From positions 278,820 to 342,819 of the forward strand of contig NZ_VLXZ01000004.1 in the NCBI RefSeq assembly GCF_007293315.1: DNA of 64,000 nt, written 5' to 3'. Made by a program: the position numbers and the translations under genes. The stretch's first letter is position 1, and the number at the start of each line of letters is the position of its first letter. Shown here piece by piece: positions 35,146 to 44,185 of this stretch. This stretch comes from Alkalicoccobacillus porphyridii. Its GTDB lineage: Bacteria; Bacillota; Bacilli; Bacillales; Bacillaceae_D. The notes beneath the pieces were generated by a model, which saw only the letters and a program-made list of their open reading frames with translations, did not search any database and was not told the DNA's origin.

Positions 35146-35597
35146 TACTCTGTCTCCGTAAGAGTAAGTACGTGGCTATCAGATTGATCACCAGCGGTAA
35201 CGGTTGTCTCATAGCTACCTGCAGGAACATCCTCAGTCCAAGTGATATTTCCTGTCTCATTCACTGCAAGGCCGTCCGTCTCAGGCTCAATGGTAAAAGA
35301 AACGTCTTGGTTCGTTGCATCCTCAGGTGAAACAGTAGCGGTTAGCTTACGGGAGCCAGACGTACCCGCTTCTGCTGTTGACGTCTTAGGAGATAGTGAC
35401 ACTCCTTCTACCTCAATAGCAAGAGTAGAGAAAGCGGGAATATCCACTCTCTCACTCTCTTCATCACCATCTAGCCTCACAGCTTGATAGGCTCCCTCCG
35501 TTACTTCTGTTCCTGCTTCAACACCAGTAATAGCCAAAGGGGAATCCCCTTCAGCTATAACCTCGTCTTCTTTATAAATTCTAAATGTATTAGCCAC
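35145..35597 (-). CDS. Ig-like (BIG2) domain head decoration protein
   Basis: 150 residues; GTG start with AAAGGAGG upstream. Residues 1-60 are a small beta domain; about 65-148 is a bacterial Ig-like fold (VSLSPKTSTAEAG, LTATVSPEDATNQDVSF). Directly behind the capsid gene, as expected for a capsid decoration that binds surface sugars. Confidence 0.75.
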   Translation of the reverse strand: MANTFRIYKEDEVIAEGDSPLAITGVEAGTEVTEGAYQAVRLDGDEESERVDIPAFSTLAIEVEGVSLSPKTSTAEAGTSGSRKLTATVSPEDATNQDVSFTIEPETDGLAVNETGNITWTEDVPAGSYETTVTAGDQSDSHVLTLTETE

Positions 35598-35612
35598 TTG
35601 GCTATACCTCCT

Positions 35613-35684
35613 TTAGTTAAACTCAATGACTGCCCCGTCAGTCGTTGTTTCCATAGATTGAATTACGAGGCTTGATCCTCCCCC
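35613..35684 (-). other. -1 frame C-terminal extension of the major capsid protein
   Basis: The capsid gene has GTG GGG GAG near its end (plus-strand TCCCCC at 35679-35684). Slipping one base back on GGG gives a 22-codon frame ending DGAVIEFN at TAA (35613-35615), which abuts the next gene's AAAGGAGG. It aligns without gaps to the 22-codon tail of the tail tube gene. Confidence 0.65.
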
Positions 35685-36613
35685 ACCGTACCATCAACAA
35701 CCTTAATGACCGCTTTTTTGTTGGCCGGAAGGATATATTCTCCCGCTTTACCAGCACCTTGGAACGCTACGCCGTCAAAGTCCTCAGATTCAATAGTACG
35801 AGAGGTATTAATACCCGTGAACTGTTTACCTACACCAATAATAGAAGTGTACGCAAGCTCACCCTCTTGGAATTTCGTCTCAGGTACTTCTTTGATTTGG
35901 AACCCTTTAAAGCGGATAATGGCGTTATCATCAACGTTAGCGCCAGAACGTTTGGCAGTGGTTGTAATAGGGTGATCTACAATAGCGTTGTACAGCTCAG
36001 GTTTAACCCACGCCATCTTCGTCCCTACGGCTTCCATGTTCACATAGGCATTGGAAAGCTGGTTGAACAGTCTCAATACAGCCTCGTTAGACATAGTTTC
36101 TAAAATTAGAGACTGATCAGCAATCTTAGAAATGAACTCTCCACCTTTGTTATCAAACAACTGTACTTTTGCTTGTGCTTGTAACTCTGCACGATCAGCA
36201 ATAGTAGCAGCAAAATCATTGTTTACAGTGTGGCGGTCAATACCTTCATGAAAAACCCATTCCCAGTCATAAGGTACATCCGTGTCAGTGTAGATGATTT
36301 CTTGACGCTCACCGAAACGAGTAGAGCTACTTGTACCAGTTCCAAATGCTACGTTAGCTCCTTTGTTGTACTCTGTGCCGATTACAACCGGAATATCACT
36401 TGTTTTAATAGAGAAAGCCGTTTTATTGTGGGTTACACCATCTAATGCCTCAACACCACCGCCAAAGAATTCACGGAAGTATGCTTGCTTTTGATACACG
36501 GCTTGCAATAGCTCTTTAAATTGCTTTTGATAACTACGTACAGCTTGGTTATTATTCTCCCCAGCCGCGAATGTCTGCAGATTCATAGGGATTAGACTTG
36601 TCTTATGTTTCAT
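35663..36613 (-). CDS. Major capsid protein
   Basis: 316 residues, A118 Cps type (MNLQTFAAGENNNQAVRSYQKQFKELLQAVY; HEGIDRHTVNNDF; VKPELYNAIVDHP). Self-assembles on the scaffold into the icosahedral head. AGAGGT precedes ATG. A minor -1 frameshift product with a 22-residue tail is predicted. Confidence 0.92.
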   Translation of the reverse strand: MKHKTSLIPMNLQTFAAGENNNQAVRSYQKQFKELLQAVYQKQAYFREFFGGGVEALDGVTHNKTAFSIKTSDIPVVIGTEYNKGANVAFGTGTSSSTRFGERQEIIYTDTDVPYDWEWVFHEGIDRHTVNNDFAATIADRAELQAQAKVQLFDNKGGEFISKIADQSLILETMSNEAVLRLFNQLSNAYVNMEAVGTKMAWVKPELYNAIVDHPITTTAKRSGANVDDNAIIRFKGFQIKEVPETKFQEGELAYTSIIGVGKQFTGINTSRTIESEDFDGVAFQGAGKAGEYILPANKKAVIKVVDGTVGEDQAS

Positions 36614-36634
36614 ATGTTCTACCTCTTTCTGTTT

Positions 36635-37231
36635 TTAATTGTATTTGGCCATCTTTGCAGCAAACGGGTCAACTGGATCACTATTGCTCGTACCGTTTGC
36701 ATTACCACCGTTAACAAAGTTGGGCGTGGGCGGTGTCTGTTCCTCTGATTCAAATAGATAAGAATCATTTTCTTTTAGGCTATTTAACTGATCATCAAGC
36801 CCTAATAGCGTGTCACCATCTAGCTTGATTTTCTCCATATCTAGCAAGGACTTAATCGCTTTTAATGATTTGCCTGTTTCGCCATCCTTACCTTTGCGAG
36901 GATTGGCACCAGATAAGGCACGTTCTAACGTGTGATCAAACGCCTGTTGATTCAACTTCTCCTCATACTCAGCTTTCGCTGTATCATTCTCTTGCTTTAG
37001 TGCATCGATTTGCTGAGTAAGCTCTTCATTCCCTTTTGCCTCGTCCCCAAGCTTTTGCAATTGCTTGTCACGATCCTCTAATTGCCCTTGATAATCAGCG
37101 ATTTGGCTTTCAAGACCATCCACCTTATCGGCTTTGACCTTATGCTCATGCACTGACTTACCATGCTCGGCCATGATCTTATCAATTACATCATCCTCAA
37201 ATCCCAATTCTTTCAGAAAATCACGTTTCAT
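36635..37231 (-). CDS. Scaffold protein (phage GP20 family)
   Basis: 198 residues. Coiled-coil rich (about 25-95), then the conserved ALSGANPRKGKDGE and LLGLDDQLNSLKEND motif of GP20 scaffolds. GGAGAG precedes ATG. Drives capsid assembly, then leaves. Confidence 0.88.
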   Translation of the reverse strand: MKRDFLKELGFEDDVIDKIMAEHGKSVHEHKVKADKVDGLESQIADYQGQLEDRDKQLQKLGDEAKGNEELTQQIDALKQENDTAKAEYEEKLNQQAFDHTLERALSGANPRKGKDGETGKSLKAIKSLLDMEKIKLDGDTLLGLDDQLNSLKENDSYLFESEEQTPPTPNFVNGGNANGTSNSDPVDPFAAKMAKYN

Positions 37232-37350
37232 ACTTGCACTCTCCTCACATTGTTTTACGTGGTACTGTCCACGATAGGATAGCTAGTTAACGCATAGCTG
37301 CGGACATAATAAATAGCCCTGTTTAACGTCTATTGGCTAAAGACAGGGTT

Positions 37351-38505
37351 TTAGTCACCCTTATACGAAAAGTCGTTTAAAAGCGTATCTAGTGGCGTGT
37401 ACACTTTCTCTCGTTTGTAATTACGAGAAAGGAACTCATCGTTTGCTGAGATATGTTTCCGTAATGCACCTTGTCGCTTGCGGACCATGCTTTTCCAGTA
37501 AGGAGCTGTGTCACTCTCCAATGCCTCTGTAATCATGGCATTCTTTTTGTACTTCACAATCTCTCGTTCCATCCTACGTTGAGTATCCTTTGCTACTTTG
37601 ACTCGTTGGTTATACTCTGGATCGATGGTAGGTTGATTGTTGGTATTTACACCTGGAACAAATACCATATGCAAATGTTCACAGTTAACGCCCCTGTGTC
37701 CTCCTGGCGTTCCGTACTGAGCTCCCCAATCAGGATCATATATGGACTTGTACTCACTGTCAGGCGGTACATTCTGACGTAAATCAACGACATTCCCTTG
37801 GATCTTTTCGCATTGTTCCCTTGCCCCTGCATGAGCAGTGACAATAACCGTATGCACTCCGTACTCACTCATGCGCTCTTTTCTAATTTCGTCATACGTA
37901 TTTGAGAGAGTAGACTTTAGAACGGTACGTGTATAACGCTCCATGCTCCATGTGTGCCCGCCTTGATCGATAAAGGTACTTTTGATCCCGTTTTGCGCTA
38001 ATTCGACCACAGCACGTTCCAAGGCTTGCTCCATGGTATACATTCCAGTGTTAAACATAGCAGCCGTTCGATTAAGGGTAGATTGATAAGCTACTTGGGC
38101 TTGCCCGACACCATAATTGGTTGTAATGAGAGTCTGATTAACGTAGTTATCGACCTCTAACCATGATTGCCTTGCATATCCTCGTAGCACCGTATCCAGT
38201 TGCTGTGGTAATGGCTTGGTTTCAAATGGCATGGCTTTGTCAATATCCTCAATGATCTGACCACCAGCATCCTCAAACATTTTGACGATCTCTGATTCCG
38301 CTACCTTCATAACGTCAGCCAAGTGCCTAGCTACCTCGTTATTATATAGCCTTAGTTCCTGCAGCTTCTGTGCTTGCCATTCTGTAATATCCCTAGAACC
38401 AGAACTGAGGCGACGTATTAGAATGCGTATCATTTCACCCTCTAAGCTGTTGTATATCTCTCCCATACTAGCGGACCAGATATCTAACTGATGAGGTGTA
38501 ATCAT
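37351..38505 (-). CDS. Phage minor capsid protein (Phage_min_cap2)
   Basis: 384 residues, overlapping the portal stop by ATGA. Pattern RYTRTVLKSTLSNTYDEIRKERM, TAHAGAREQCEKIQG and GHRGVNCEHLHMVF identifies the SPP1 Gp7/A118 Gp4 type protein that enters the head with the portal and aids DNA ejection. Confidence 0.88.
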   Translation of the reverse strand: MITPHQLDIWSASMGEIYNSLEGEMIRILIRRLSSGSRDITEWQAQKLQELRLYNNEVARHLADVMKVAESEIVKMFEDAGGQIIEDIDKAMPFETKPLPQQLDTVLRGYARQSWLEVDNYVNQTLITTNYGVGQAQVAYQSTLNRTAAMFNTGMYTMEQALERAVVELAQNGIKSTFIDQGGHTWSMERYTRTVLKSTLSNTYDEIRKERMSEYGVHTVIVTAHAGAREQCEKIQGNVVDLRQNVPPDSEYKSIYDPDWGAQYGTPGGHRGVNCEHLHMVFVPGVNTNNQPTIDPEYNQRVKVAKDTQRRMEREIVKYKKNAMITEALESDTAPYWKSMVRKRQGALRKHISANDEFLSRNYKREKVYTPLDTLLNDFSYKGD

Positions 38506-40064
38506 TCTGAATTACCGAACATAGATTGAGAGGATCGGTTAGCAATCTCCATAGGATCCATGGCAAACTGTTCTGCTTCCATTTGTCTCACCCAGTCCTC
38601 AGCAACCTCTTTCGGTACCTTGAACACTCTCTGTATGGCTTCCACAGCTGGAATGAACCCTAATGACTTTGCTTTTCCATAGAAATTAAGCTGAGCTTCT
38701 TTATCTGTGAATATGCCATCGTCAAAATCAACGCCTATATGCTCGAATGAGGGGATTTCACCTGTGTACAATCGTTTACCCTCTTTTAGGTTTGTAAACT
38801 TCGCTAGTTCGAGAACAGACACGATTAAGCCCTTGATAAACTTCTCAACCTCATTGACGTGGTTATTCCGTGTGCGATAGGTCAAGCTGTTCTCGCTGAC
38901 AATCTCTGTAGCAGTCTTAACAGACTTACCATCAAAAGAGAAGGTACCAACAGATAACTGCAGCTGCATTTCCAGCGTCTTTAATGATTGGTTGATAGCA
39001 GCAATATATTGTTGGGTACGAATGTCACCTGTAACGTCCACAATTGCCTTTTCTTTGTCAGACATTCTCATGCTTTTATAGACATTAACTTTTGGATCGA
39101 ATACCTGTTTAGGCGGCTTTCCATTCTCAGCCGGCATAGTCTGCAACACACTGTCATTAACGAATACCGTACGCTGTCCCATTTCAATCTCCCAATTGAA
39201 CTGATCATACGTATTGTTGATCTTTCTAAGCGTAGGCTTGCTATTATCCGTAATCCCTAATCCAAGCGGACTAAGAGGAGAGATATTATTAAATCCGGCG
39301 GGCTTCAGATAATTAAAGTTAGGGCGACTTAATCCGTTTATTTCAGCCGTTTCTTCCATTTCATCATAAATCTCAGATAATAAAGTCTCTTTACCGATCT
39401 CAGAAGCATTAGAAGATTTATATAACTCATTTTTAACAATGTACTTGTCATTCTTCCACTCATGAAACTCTAACAGCGTGTAGTAAATCGTCTTCTTTTC
39501 TTTCATTTTGGTAGTTGTAAAGATCATGACACCCTCAGATATTCCGTTACTATTTGACCGCAACGGATAAAAGGCATCAGCTAAAGCCCATGAGAACTCG
39601 ATTTCACCATTATCGTGATTGACGTAGGGACGAACAGTTAGACCGCCAGTTGCGAATGTCGGTTCTAGGTAGCGCATCAGGTTCTTTTTGAAATCGTTAT
39701 GCTCAAATACATGCTCAATGAATTTATGAGCATCACTCAGGCTGTCTGTGCCCGTTCCCTCTGCTTTGTTTGCAGATATATTGATTTCGCATTGTTCGTT
39801 GAACACAAGCCCAGACAATAGCTCTGCGCTAAGCTTCATCATGTTAATATACATATAATCTCGTTTCTCTAACTTGCCCTGAGAGTTAAAGTACTCTATC
39901 TGTGGATGGTCGCCTCTGTACTCGCTGAAGCTTGACTTAATCCTAGCCAGTTCCTTTGGGTCTATATTAATCTTAGGATGATCGTTTAACGTCTTTAGCT
40001 CTAAACCAGCCAATGCATAACCTCCTCTCTTAAACAGATTCTTGATGCTCTGTATGAGATCCAA
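38502..40064 (-). CDS. Portal protein (SPP1 Gp6-like)
   Basis: 520 residues, TTG start after GGGGGTGAG. Pattern of Gp6-type portals: RDYMYINMMKLSAELLSGLVFNEQ, DAFYPLRSNSNGI, FSFDGKSVKTATEIVSENSLTYRT. Forms the dodecameric gate through which terminase pumps DNA. Confidence 0.92.
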   Translation of the reverse strand: MDLIQSIKNLFKRGGYALAGLELKTLNDHPKINIDPKELARIKSSFSEYRGDHPQIEYFNSQGKLEKRDYMYINMMKLSAELLSGLVFNEQCEINISANKAEGTGTDSLSDAHKFIEHVFEHNDFKKNLMRYLEPTFATGGLTVRPYVNHDNGEIEFSWALADAFYPLRSNSNGISEGVMIFTTTKMKEKKTIYYTLLEFHEWKNDKYIVKNELYKSSNASEIGKETLLSEIYDEMEETAEINGLSRPNFNYLKPAGFNNISPLSPLGLGITDNSKPTLRKINNTYDQFNWEIEMGQRTVFVNDSVLQTMPAENGKPPKQVFDPKVNVYKSMRMSDKEKAIVDVTGDIRTQQYIAAINQSLKTLEMQLQLSVGTFSFDGKSVKTATEIVSENSLTYRTRNNHVNEVEKFIKGLIVSVLELAKFTNLKEGKRLYTGEIPSFEHIGVDFDDGIFTDKEAQLNFYGKAKSLGFIPAVEAIQRVFKVPKEVAEDWVRQMEAEQFAMDPMEIANRSSQSMFGNSE

Positions 40065-40075
40065 TCCCTCACCCC

Positions 40076-41434
40076 CTACACTGTAAGTCTTAAATCAAGA
40101 GCATTCCCTACACAGAAGTACTGCAGCTCATCACAAGTATGATCATCCTCTTTGATTACTTTCGGATCGTCCGAATTAAGGGTCTTAGCATCAAATTGGT
40201 ACTTCTTATGCTCTTCTATGAATATCTCGTTACTATCGCAGTACTCTAATCCTGTTTCAAACGGCTGCTTGAGATAATAAAAACGCCCCTGAGCTAATAA
40301 CTCATGGACGAGGTCGATCATATCTATTTTCTTTTTCTTGGCTACTGGATCCCAATGCTGACCGTAGTCGTTATAGTACTGGTTGCGTAACGCTGCTTCT
40401 GCACTATCAATGGTTCGCGTCATAATACTTGCGCCTCGCCATTGCTCACTTGTAGATGTAGCTTTAATGAACTCGTATATATCCTTTGCCAGCTCACTAG
40501 GCGCTTTTTTCCTCACTCTACCTGCTGGGCTATAGTAATACGTATTCAATCGTATGACTCTGCCTTTAGCAGTAAGCCCGTAACAGCCACAGGTGGTCGC
40601 TGAGACAGAGTGTCCAGTATCCATAGCATAATAGAGGTACAGGACCCTATCGTCCGTAGGAAGCGAATCTAACGGCTTGAATAGGTTCATATTGTAGACG
40701 TTGGTGCCTAATCCAACCGGCTCGCCTAAATAAATATAACGGTAATAGTCATAATCATTGTTTTTGATACGCTCAATGTCTTTAAGCATCTGCTCTGTGA
40801 CAAAGCCTAGCTGATCATCAAGATAGCTAGAGTTGTGTACTAGGTAATCCTCTTCCCCGATCATCTTATCCGACCAGTCATTGATCCAGTGGTATGGATT
40901 ACGTGGTGGGTTATAGGACCAGAAGAACAGAACAAACTTCGCTAACTCATGTTTCTGACGCATAAACGTTACATTTGATTGATCAAACTCTTCCTGGCTA
41001 CCAAATTCAGCAGCCTCTTCATACCAAACCCCAATGATATTGTTAATATCGTTTGATTTAAGTTTCTGGAAGTCATCCTGACCATAAAAGTAAAACGTGG
41101 AGCCTGTTGCCCTATGCGTAATCTTAAACGGTGCAACAGTTTCTTTAAAATCACCATTGAGATTAATAGTAAAACCGAACTTGCCTATGGCCCATTTAAT
41201 TTTATTGAATACAGAGTCACGGATTGTATTACCTACCTTACGGATAACAACCACATTCGCCTTTTCTCCTCTGTTAATGTACCAGAGCATCTTAAAAACC
41301 AGCAGCAAGGCGATAACGGAAGATTTAAACGAGTTACGCCCACCCTTTAGAATGTTGTAAGGCGCTTTCGTTCTCCATACTTCCTCAAAGTTAGGGTTTA
41401 CCTCTTTCTGGATGTCAATCGTAGGCTTACTCAT
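40076..41434 (-). CDS. terL: Terminase large subunit
   Basis: 452 residues from ATG 41434, overlapping the terS stop in ATGAGTAA. Walker A-like GGRNSFKSS (about 29-37), acidic Walker B in IIGVWYEEAAEF, and C-terminal nuclease with YYAMDTGHSVS and D-S-A-E (TIDSAEAAL). PBSX/A118 type. ATP-driven packaging motor and nuclease. Confidence 0.93.
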   Translation of the reverse strand: MSKPTIDIQKEVNPNFEEVWRTKAPYNILKGGRNSFKSSVIALLLVFKMLWYINRGEKANVVVIRKVGNTIRDSVFNKIKWAIGKFGFTINLNGDFKETVAPFKITHRATGSTFYFYGQDDFQKLKSNDINNIIGVWYEEAAEFGSQEEFDQSNVTFMRQKHELAKFVLFFWSYNPPRNPYHWINDWSDKMIGEEDYLVHNSSYLDDQLGFVTEQMLKDIERIKNNDYDYYRYIYLGEPVGLGTNVYNMNLFKPLDSLPTDDRVLYLYYAMDTGHSVSATTCGCYGLTAKGRVIRLNTYYYSPAGRVRKKAPSELAKDIYEFIKATSTSEQWRGASIMTRTIDSAEAALRNQYYNDYGQHWDPVAKKKKIDMIDLVHELLAQGRFYYLKQPFETGLEYCDSNEIFIEEHKKYQFDAKTLNSDDPKVIKEDDHTCDELQYFCVGNALDLRLTV

Positions 41435-42272
41435 CAATATCAGTCCAAGCATCAACTACGATAATTTCAGTTGTACCTACGTTCTTTTCCTCTTTTTGCA
41501 GCTTAGCAGTCTCAGCTTTGATCTTCTCCTCTTCCAACTTACGTTTAACGCTATCAGGCAGCAATTCAAAGTACTTGGCGAGAACATCAAGGGCCTTCAT
41601 CTTATCGGCTAATTTAATGGCCACCCCATCACGCCCTTGCTTAACCTCAGTGATCAATGTACCGTCTACTGTTTTATAATCCTTGAAATCAACAAATGAT
41701 ACCGTATGTGTTTCGGGGTTTCCCTTAGGATCAAATATAGGCTTCCCTTCTTCGGTGTAATCCTGCTTCTCCACGGTGCCGAACTCAACAAAGTCCGTAA
41801 TGTCAGCAAATGCTATCTGAACGTATTTATTAAGCACGTCCATGGCATCCACAAACACACCTTGGAGCATGTCGCCTTTTAGCTTTCGTATATGATCAGC
41901 AACCTTAGCATTTCTTAGCAACCTACTGCCCTCCACGTGGGCACTTTCAGGAGCATAACCAGCCTTGATTGCTGACTGTGTAGCATTGAAGCTCTTAACA
42001 TAATAAACGCAAAAAAGCCCTTGTTTATCGGTGATTCCCTCCGATTCCACAAGGATAGGTTCTACTATTTGCGATTGCTGCTGCATCTTTTTCTCAGTGG
42101 TTGCATCCCTTATACGATTGGTTGCATCCTTTTTAGGGGTTGCATCCCTGCTCCACCCTTCACGGCTCTTTCTACTTTTCAATGTTCCTAGCTTTAGATC
42201 ATGTTTATCAGCTAGCGCTTTAAGCGTAATGTTAGAGCTCTGATATTCTTTTCTGATCTTGTCCCAATCCAT
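41427..42272 (-). CDS. terS: Terminase small subunit
   Basis: 281 residues from ATG 42272. N-terminal HTH (ITLKALADKHDLKLGTLKSRK) followed by Terminase_2 domain (TDKQGLFCVYYVKSFNATQSAIKAGYAPESAHVEGSRLLRN) and a coiled oligomerisation end. AAAGGAGG is 13 bases upstream, with an AUG-UAA minimal frame between. Recognises the packaging site. Confidence 0.9.
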   Translation of the reverse strand: MDWDKIRKEYQSSNITLKALADKHDLKLGTLKSRKSREGWSRDATPKKDATNRIRDATTEKKMQQQSQIVEPILVESEGITDKQGLFCVYYVKSFNATQSAIKAGYAPESAHVEGSRLLRNAKVADHIRKLKGDMLQGVFVDAMDVLNKYVQIAFADITDFVEFGTVEKQDYTEEGKPIFDPKGNPETHTVSFVDFKDYKTVDGTLITEVKQGRDGVAIKLADKMKALDVLAKYFELLPDSVKRKLEEEKIKAETAKLQKEEKNVGTTEIIVVDAWTDIDE

Positions 42273-42345
42273 TACATGGCACCTACCTCCTTTTACTTTA
42301 TTTTTAATTAAATTGTTCCGATACAGATACTTAGGAGGAGTAAAT

Positions 42346-42753
42346 ATGAAAATACACAAACAACTAAGTAAGATTTTGAAAGAAGAATCTTCGAGCCTCA
42401 GAAAGAAACATTACAAATCCTTTATAGACATAGAAGTTGAATGCGATTTAGCGAGTTTAGATACTATAAATAAATTATTGCGCTTAGCTGAAGCAGACAA
42501 AGCATTTCAAAGTCAGTCTGTATTTGGGCATATGGCAGCTTTTATTGCAATAACATTTACTATAATTTCTTTCATATTCAACATATCAAATAAAGATTTT
42601 ACTGAGATGGGATTATTTTTATTTTTATTCATATTATTAATCGTATTAATACTCTATATTTCTTTTCGTTTAGAGTTCAGACGAATAAATAATTACAAAG
42701 CAACCTCTTATTTTATTGAATATCTCCGACAGCAAAAAGAATTAAGAAAATAA
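42346..42753 (+). CDS. Plus-strand moron: two-segment membrane protein
   Basis: 135 residues from ATG 42346 with TTAGGAGGAG upstream. N-terminal helical part (about 1-55) and two hydrophobic segments (about 62-85 and 92-112). Runs against terS and the neighbouring accessory genes; its own terminator at 42765. Function unknown. Confidence 0.75.
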   Translation: MKIHKQLSKILKEESSSLRKKHYKSFIDIEVECDLASLDTINKLLRLAEADKAFQSQSVFGHMAAFIAITFTIISFIFNISNKDFTEMGLFLFLFILLIVLILYISFRLEFRRINNYKATSYFIEYLRQQKELRK

Positions 42754-42764
42754 ATTTCAAACTC

Positions 42765-42796
42765 AAAGAGAGCCACCCGCTTGGATAGCTCTCTTT
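42765..42796. terminator. Bidirectional terminator in accessory island
   Basis: AAAGAGAGC (42765-42773) pairs with GCTCTCTTT (42788-42796). Serves the plus-strand moron and the opposing 42796 gene. Confidence 0.85.
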
Positions 42797-43497
42797 TATG
42801 TATTAGTATAACTACCTATACTTAATTCTTCTTTCATTCCATCTCTGATCTGAAAAATAAGCATATTAATTTCTTCTCTTAATATGCTTTCAGTATTAAG
42901 CTCCTGCAGATAATAGTCTTTCCCTAAACTAATGATTTTTTCATTAGTTTTCTCGATTAAATCCGCTATATCCTCACTTAGAAAAAGTTCGTTATTTCTA
43001 AAAATATCATTGAAAGTACCTATTTTCTCTAAGTAGCCTTGAGTTTCATTGTCAATTCTTCTACGAATAAGTAAATGTTCAGCACCCAGTCCTTTGTTTT
43101 CTTTCTCAAAATTATCAATATCTATACTGCTGAAATTCATTTCTAAGTCAGCTCTTATTTCTATAGGACTGGTGGTTAATATATCATTATAGATGCTTTC
43201 ACATTTCACTTTGTAGTGATGGAATAGCACACTTTTTGATATTAGAAGAGCTTTATAAACTTCGTGGTAAACCTCATGTTTTTTTGTTGAATACATACTA
43301 AAATCGTGTATCTTGCGCTGATAATCAAATTCGGCTTCTTTTTTAATTGATTCTAAATTAGCTTTATGATCCTCAAGTCCTTTATCAAGCTTTTGCTGAA
43401 CTTGTCTCTCTGCAAGCCCTCCGATATATTTAATTACCAATGTAACCGCGACACCTGCACCTCCAACGAATGCTAAGGCTTCTGACAACCAATTCAC
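42796..43497 (-). CDS. Accessory gene: N-terminally anchored coiled-coil protein
   Basis: 233 residues from GTG 43497 (GGGGTGG upstream; overlaps the preceding stop as GTGA; GTG 43506 possible). One membrane segment (about 8-26) then long helices up to the end, no enzyme motif seen. Probably made with the 64-residue protein from the promoter at 43688. Unknown function. Confidence 0.7.
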   Translation of the reverse strand: MNWLSEALAFVGGAGVAVTLVIKYIGGLAERQVQQKLDKGLEDHKANLESIKKEAEFDYQRKIHDFSMYSTKKHEVYHEVYKALLISKSVLFHHYKVKCESIYNDILTTSPIEIRADLEMNFSSIDIDNFEKENKGLGAEHLLIRRRIDNETQGYLEKIGTFNDIFRNNELFLSEDIADLIEKTNEKIISLGKDYYLQELNTESILREEINMLIFQIRDGMKEELSIGSYTNT

Positions 43498-43688
43498 GCC
43501 GTCCACCCCGGCTCATAAGTGTACACTATCGCTCCACCGTGCTTAGCTGCACCTCTAAAGTTCTTGAACTCCTCATGATTAAATAGCACTGGTTGAAAGA
43601 TAAGGAATTCCTCTTTCTCCACTCTATATTCGCTTAAATCACCATTTATAAGCTTACTGAGCATTTCACTCGCTAATCCTTCTGTCAT
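43494..43688 (-). CDS. Accessory small protein
   Basis: 64 residues from ATG 43688; ribosome site GGAGGGG. Mixed alpha/beta, ending GGAIVYTYEPGWTA. No family recognised. First gene of a two-gene unit. Confidence 0.65.
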   Translation of the reverse strand: MTEGLASEMLSKLINGDLSEYRVEKEEFLIFQPVLFNHEEFKNFRGAAKHGGAIVYTYEPGWTA

Positions 43689-43738
43689 ATTGATCCCCTC
43701 CACCCATATTATAGCAGAGGTTCTTTGCAGAGTAATAC
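43688..43738 (-). promoter_or_regulatory. Promoter-RBS module (prophage copy)
   Basis: GTATTACT, spacer, TATAATATGGGTGGAGGGGA and TCAATATG on the minus strand, almost identical over about 50 bases to the chromosomal copy at 16766-16815. The -10 is so near the start that the leader is about 15 nt. Confidence 0.75.
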
Positions 43739-43744
43739 ACAAAA

Positions 43745-43771
43745 AGAGAACTACCATGTAGGTAGCCCTCT
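43745..43771 (-). terminator. Terminator within accessory island
   Basis: 11-bp stem AGAGGGCTACC/GGTAGTTCTCT (two G-T pairs), then TTTTTGTG on the minus strand. Ends the 44785-43773 unit before the next promoter. Confidence 0.8.
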
Positions 43772-43772
43772 A

Positions 43773-44168
43773 TTATGAGTTATGAGTTCTCTTTCTCTTA
43801 TATTGAGAGGACTCGCGTCTAAGATTTCTTGTTCGCCCCCTATACCCTGGAACACTTCTTTCAAATGGTTTAAGCGAAATACCAAAATCTTTAGAATCAA
43901 GCTCTGGAATTGGGATAGCAATTTCATACTTAGGTTGTTTTACTTGTCCTACTTCATCCCCCTTTTTTTCTGTTGTTTCTTTTGCTTTAGTTGTATCTTC
44001 TGCTCTAATTGTTTCTAAAATCTTAGCTTTAGCCATTCCACGCCTTGTTAACCTGTCGTATTGTAACTTAGCTTTTTTTCTAGTATCAATGGGTTGGCTC
44101 TTATCGCTAGCAATTGCATAATATTCTTCCCAAAGTTCATATTCTTTACTGTTGAACACCGGACGCAT
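43773..44168 (-). CDS. Accessory basic protein
   Basis: 131 residues from ATG 44168 (ATGGAGGGG upstream). N-terminal helical part, a Lys/Glu middle, and an Arg-rich end (YRGRTRNLRRESSQYKRKR). Nucleic-acid binding is possible. Follows the membrane gene 44186 in one unit. Confidence 0.65.
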   Translation of the reverse strand: MRPVFNSKEYELWEEYYAIASDKSQPIDTRKKAKLQYDRLTRRGMAKAKILETIRAEDTTKAKETTEKKGDEVGQVKQPKYEIAIPIPELDSKDFGISLKPFERSVPGYRGRTRNLRRESSQYKRKRTHNS

Positions 44169-44185
44169 ATTTACCCCTCCATTGC

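Noticed and set aside
35672..36103. 143-codon plus frame opposite the capsid gene
   Set aside because: Shadow of a strongly coding gene on the other strand.
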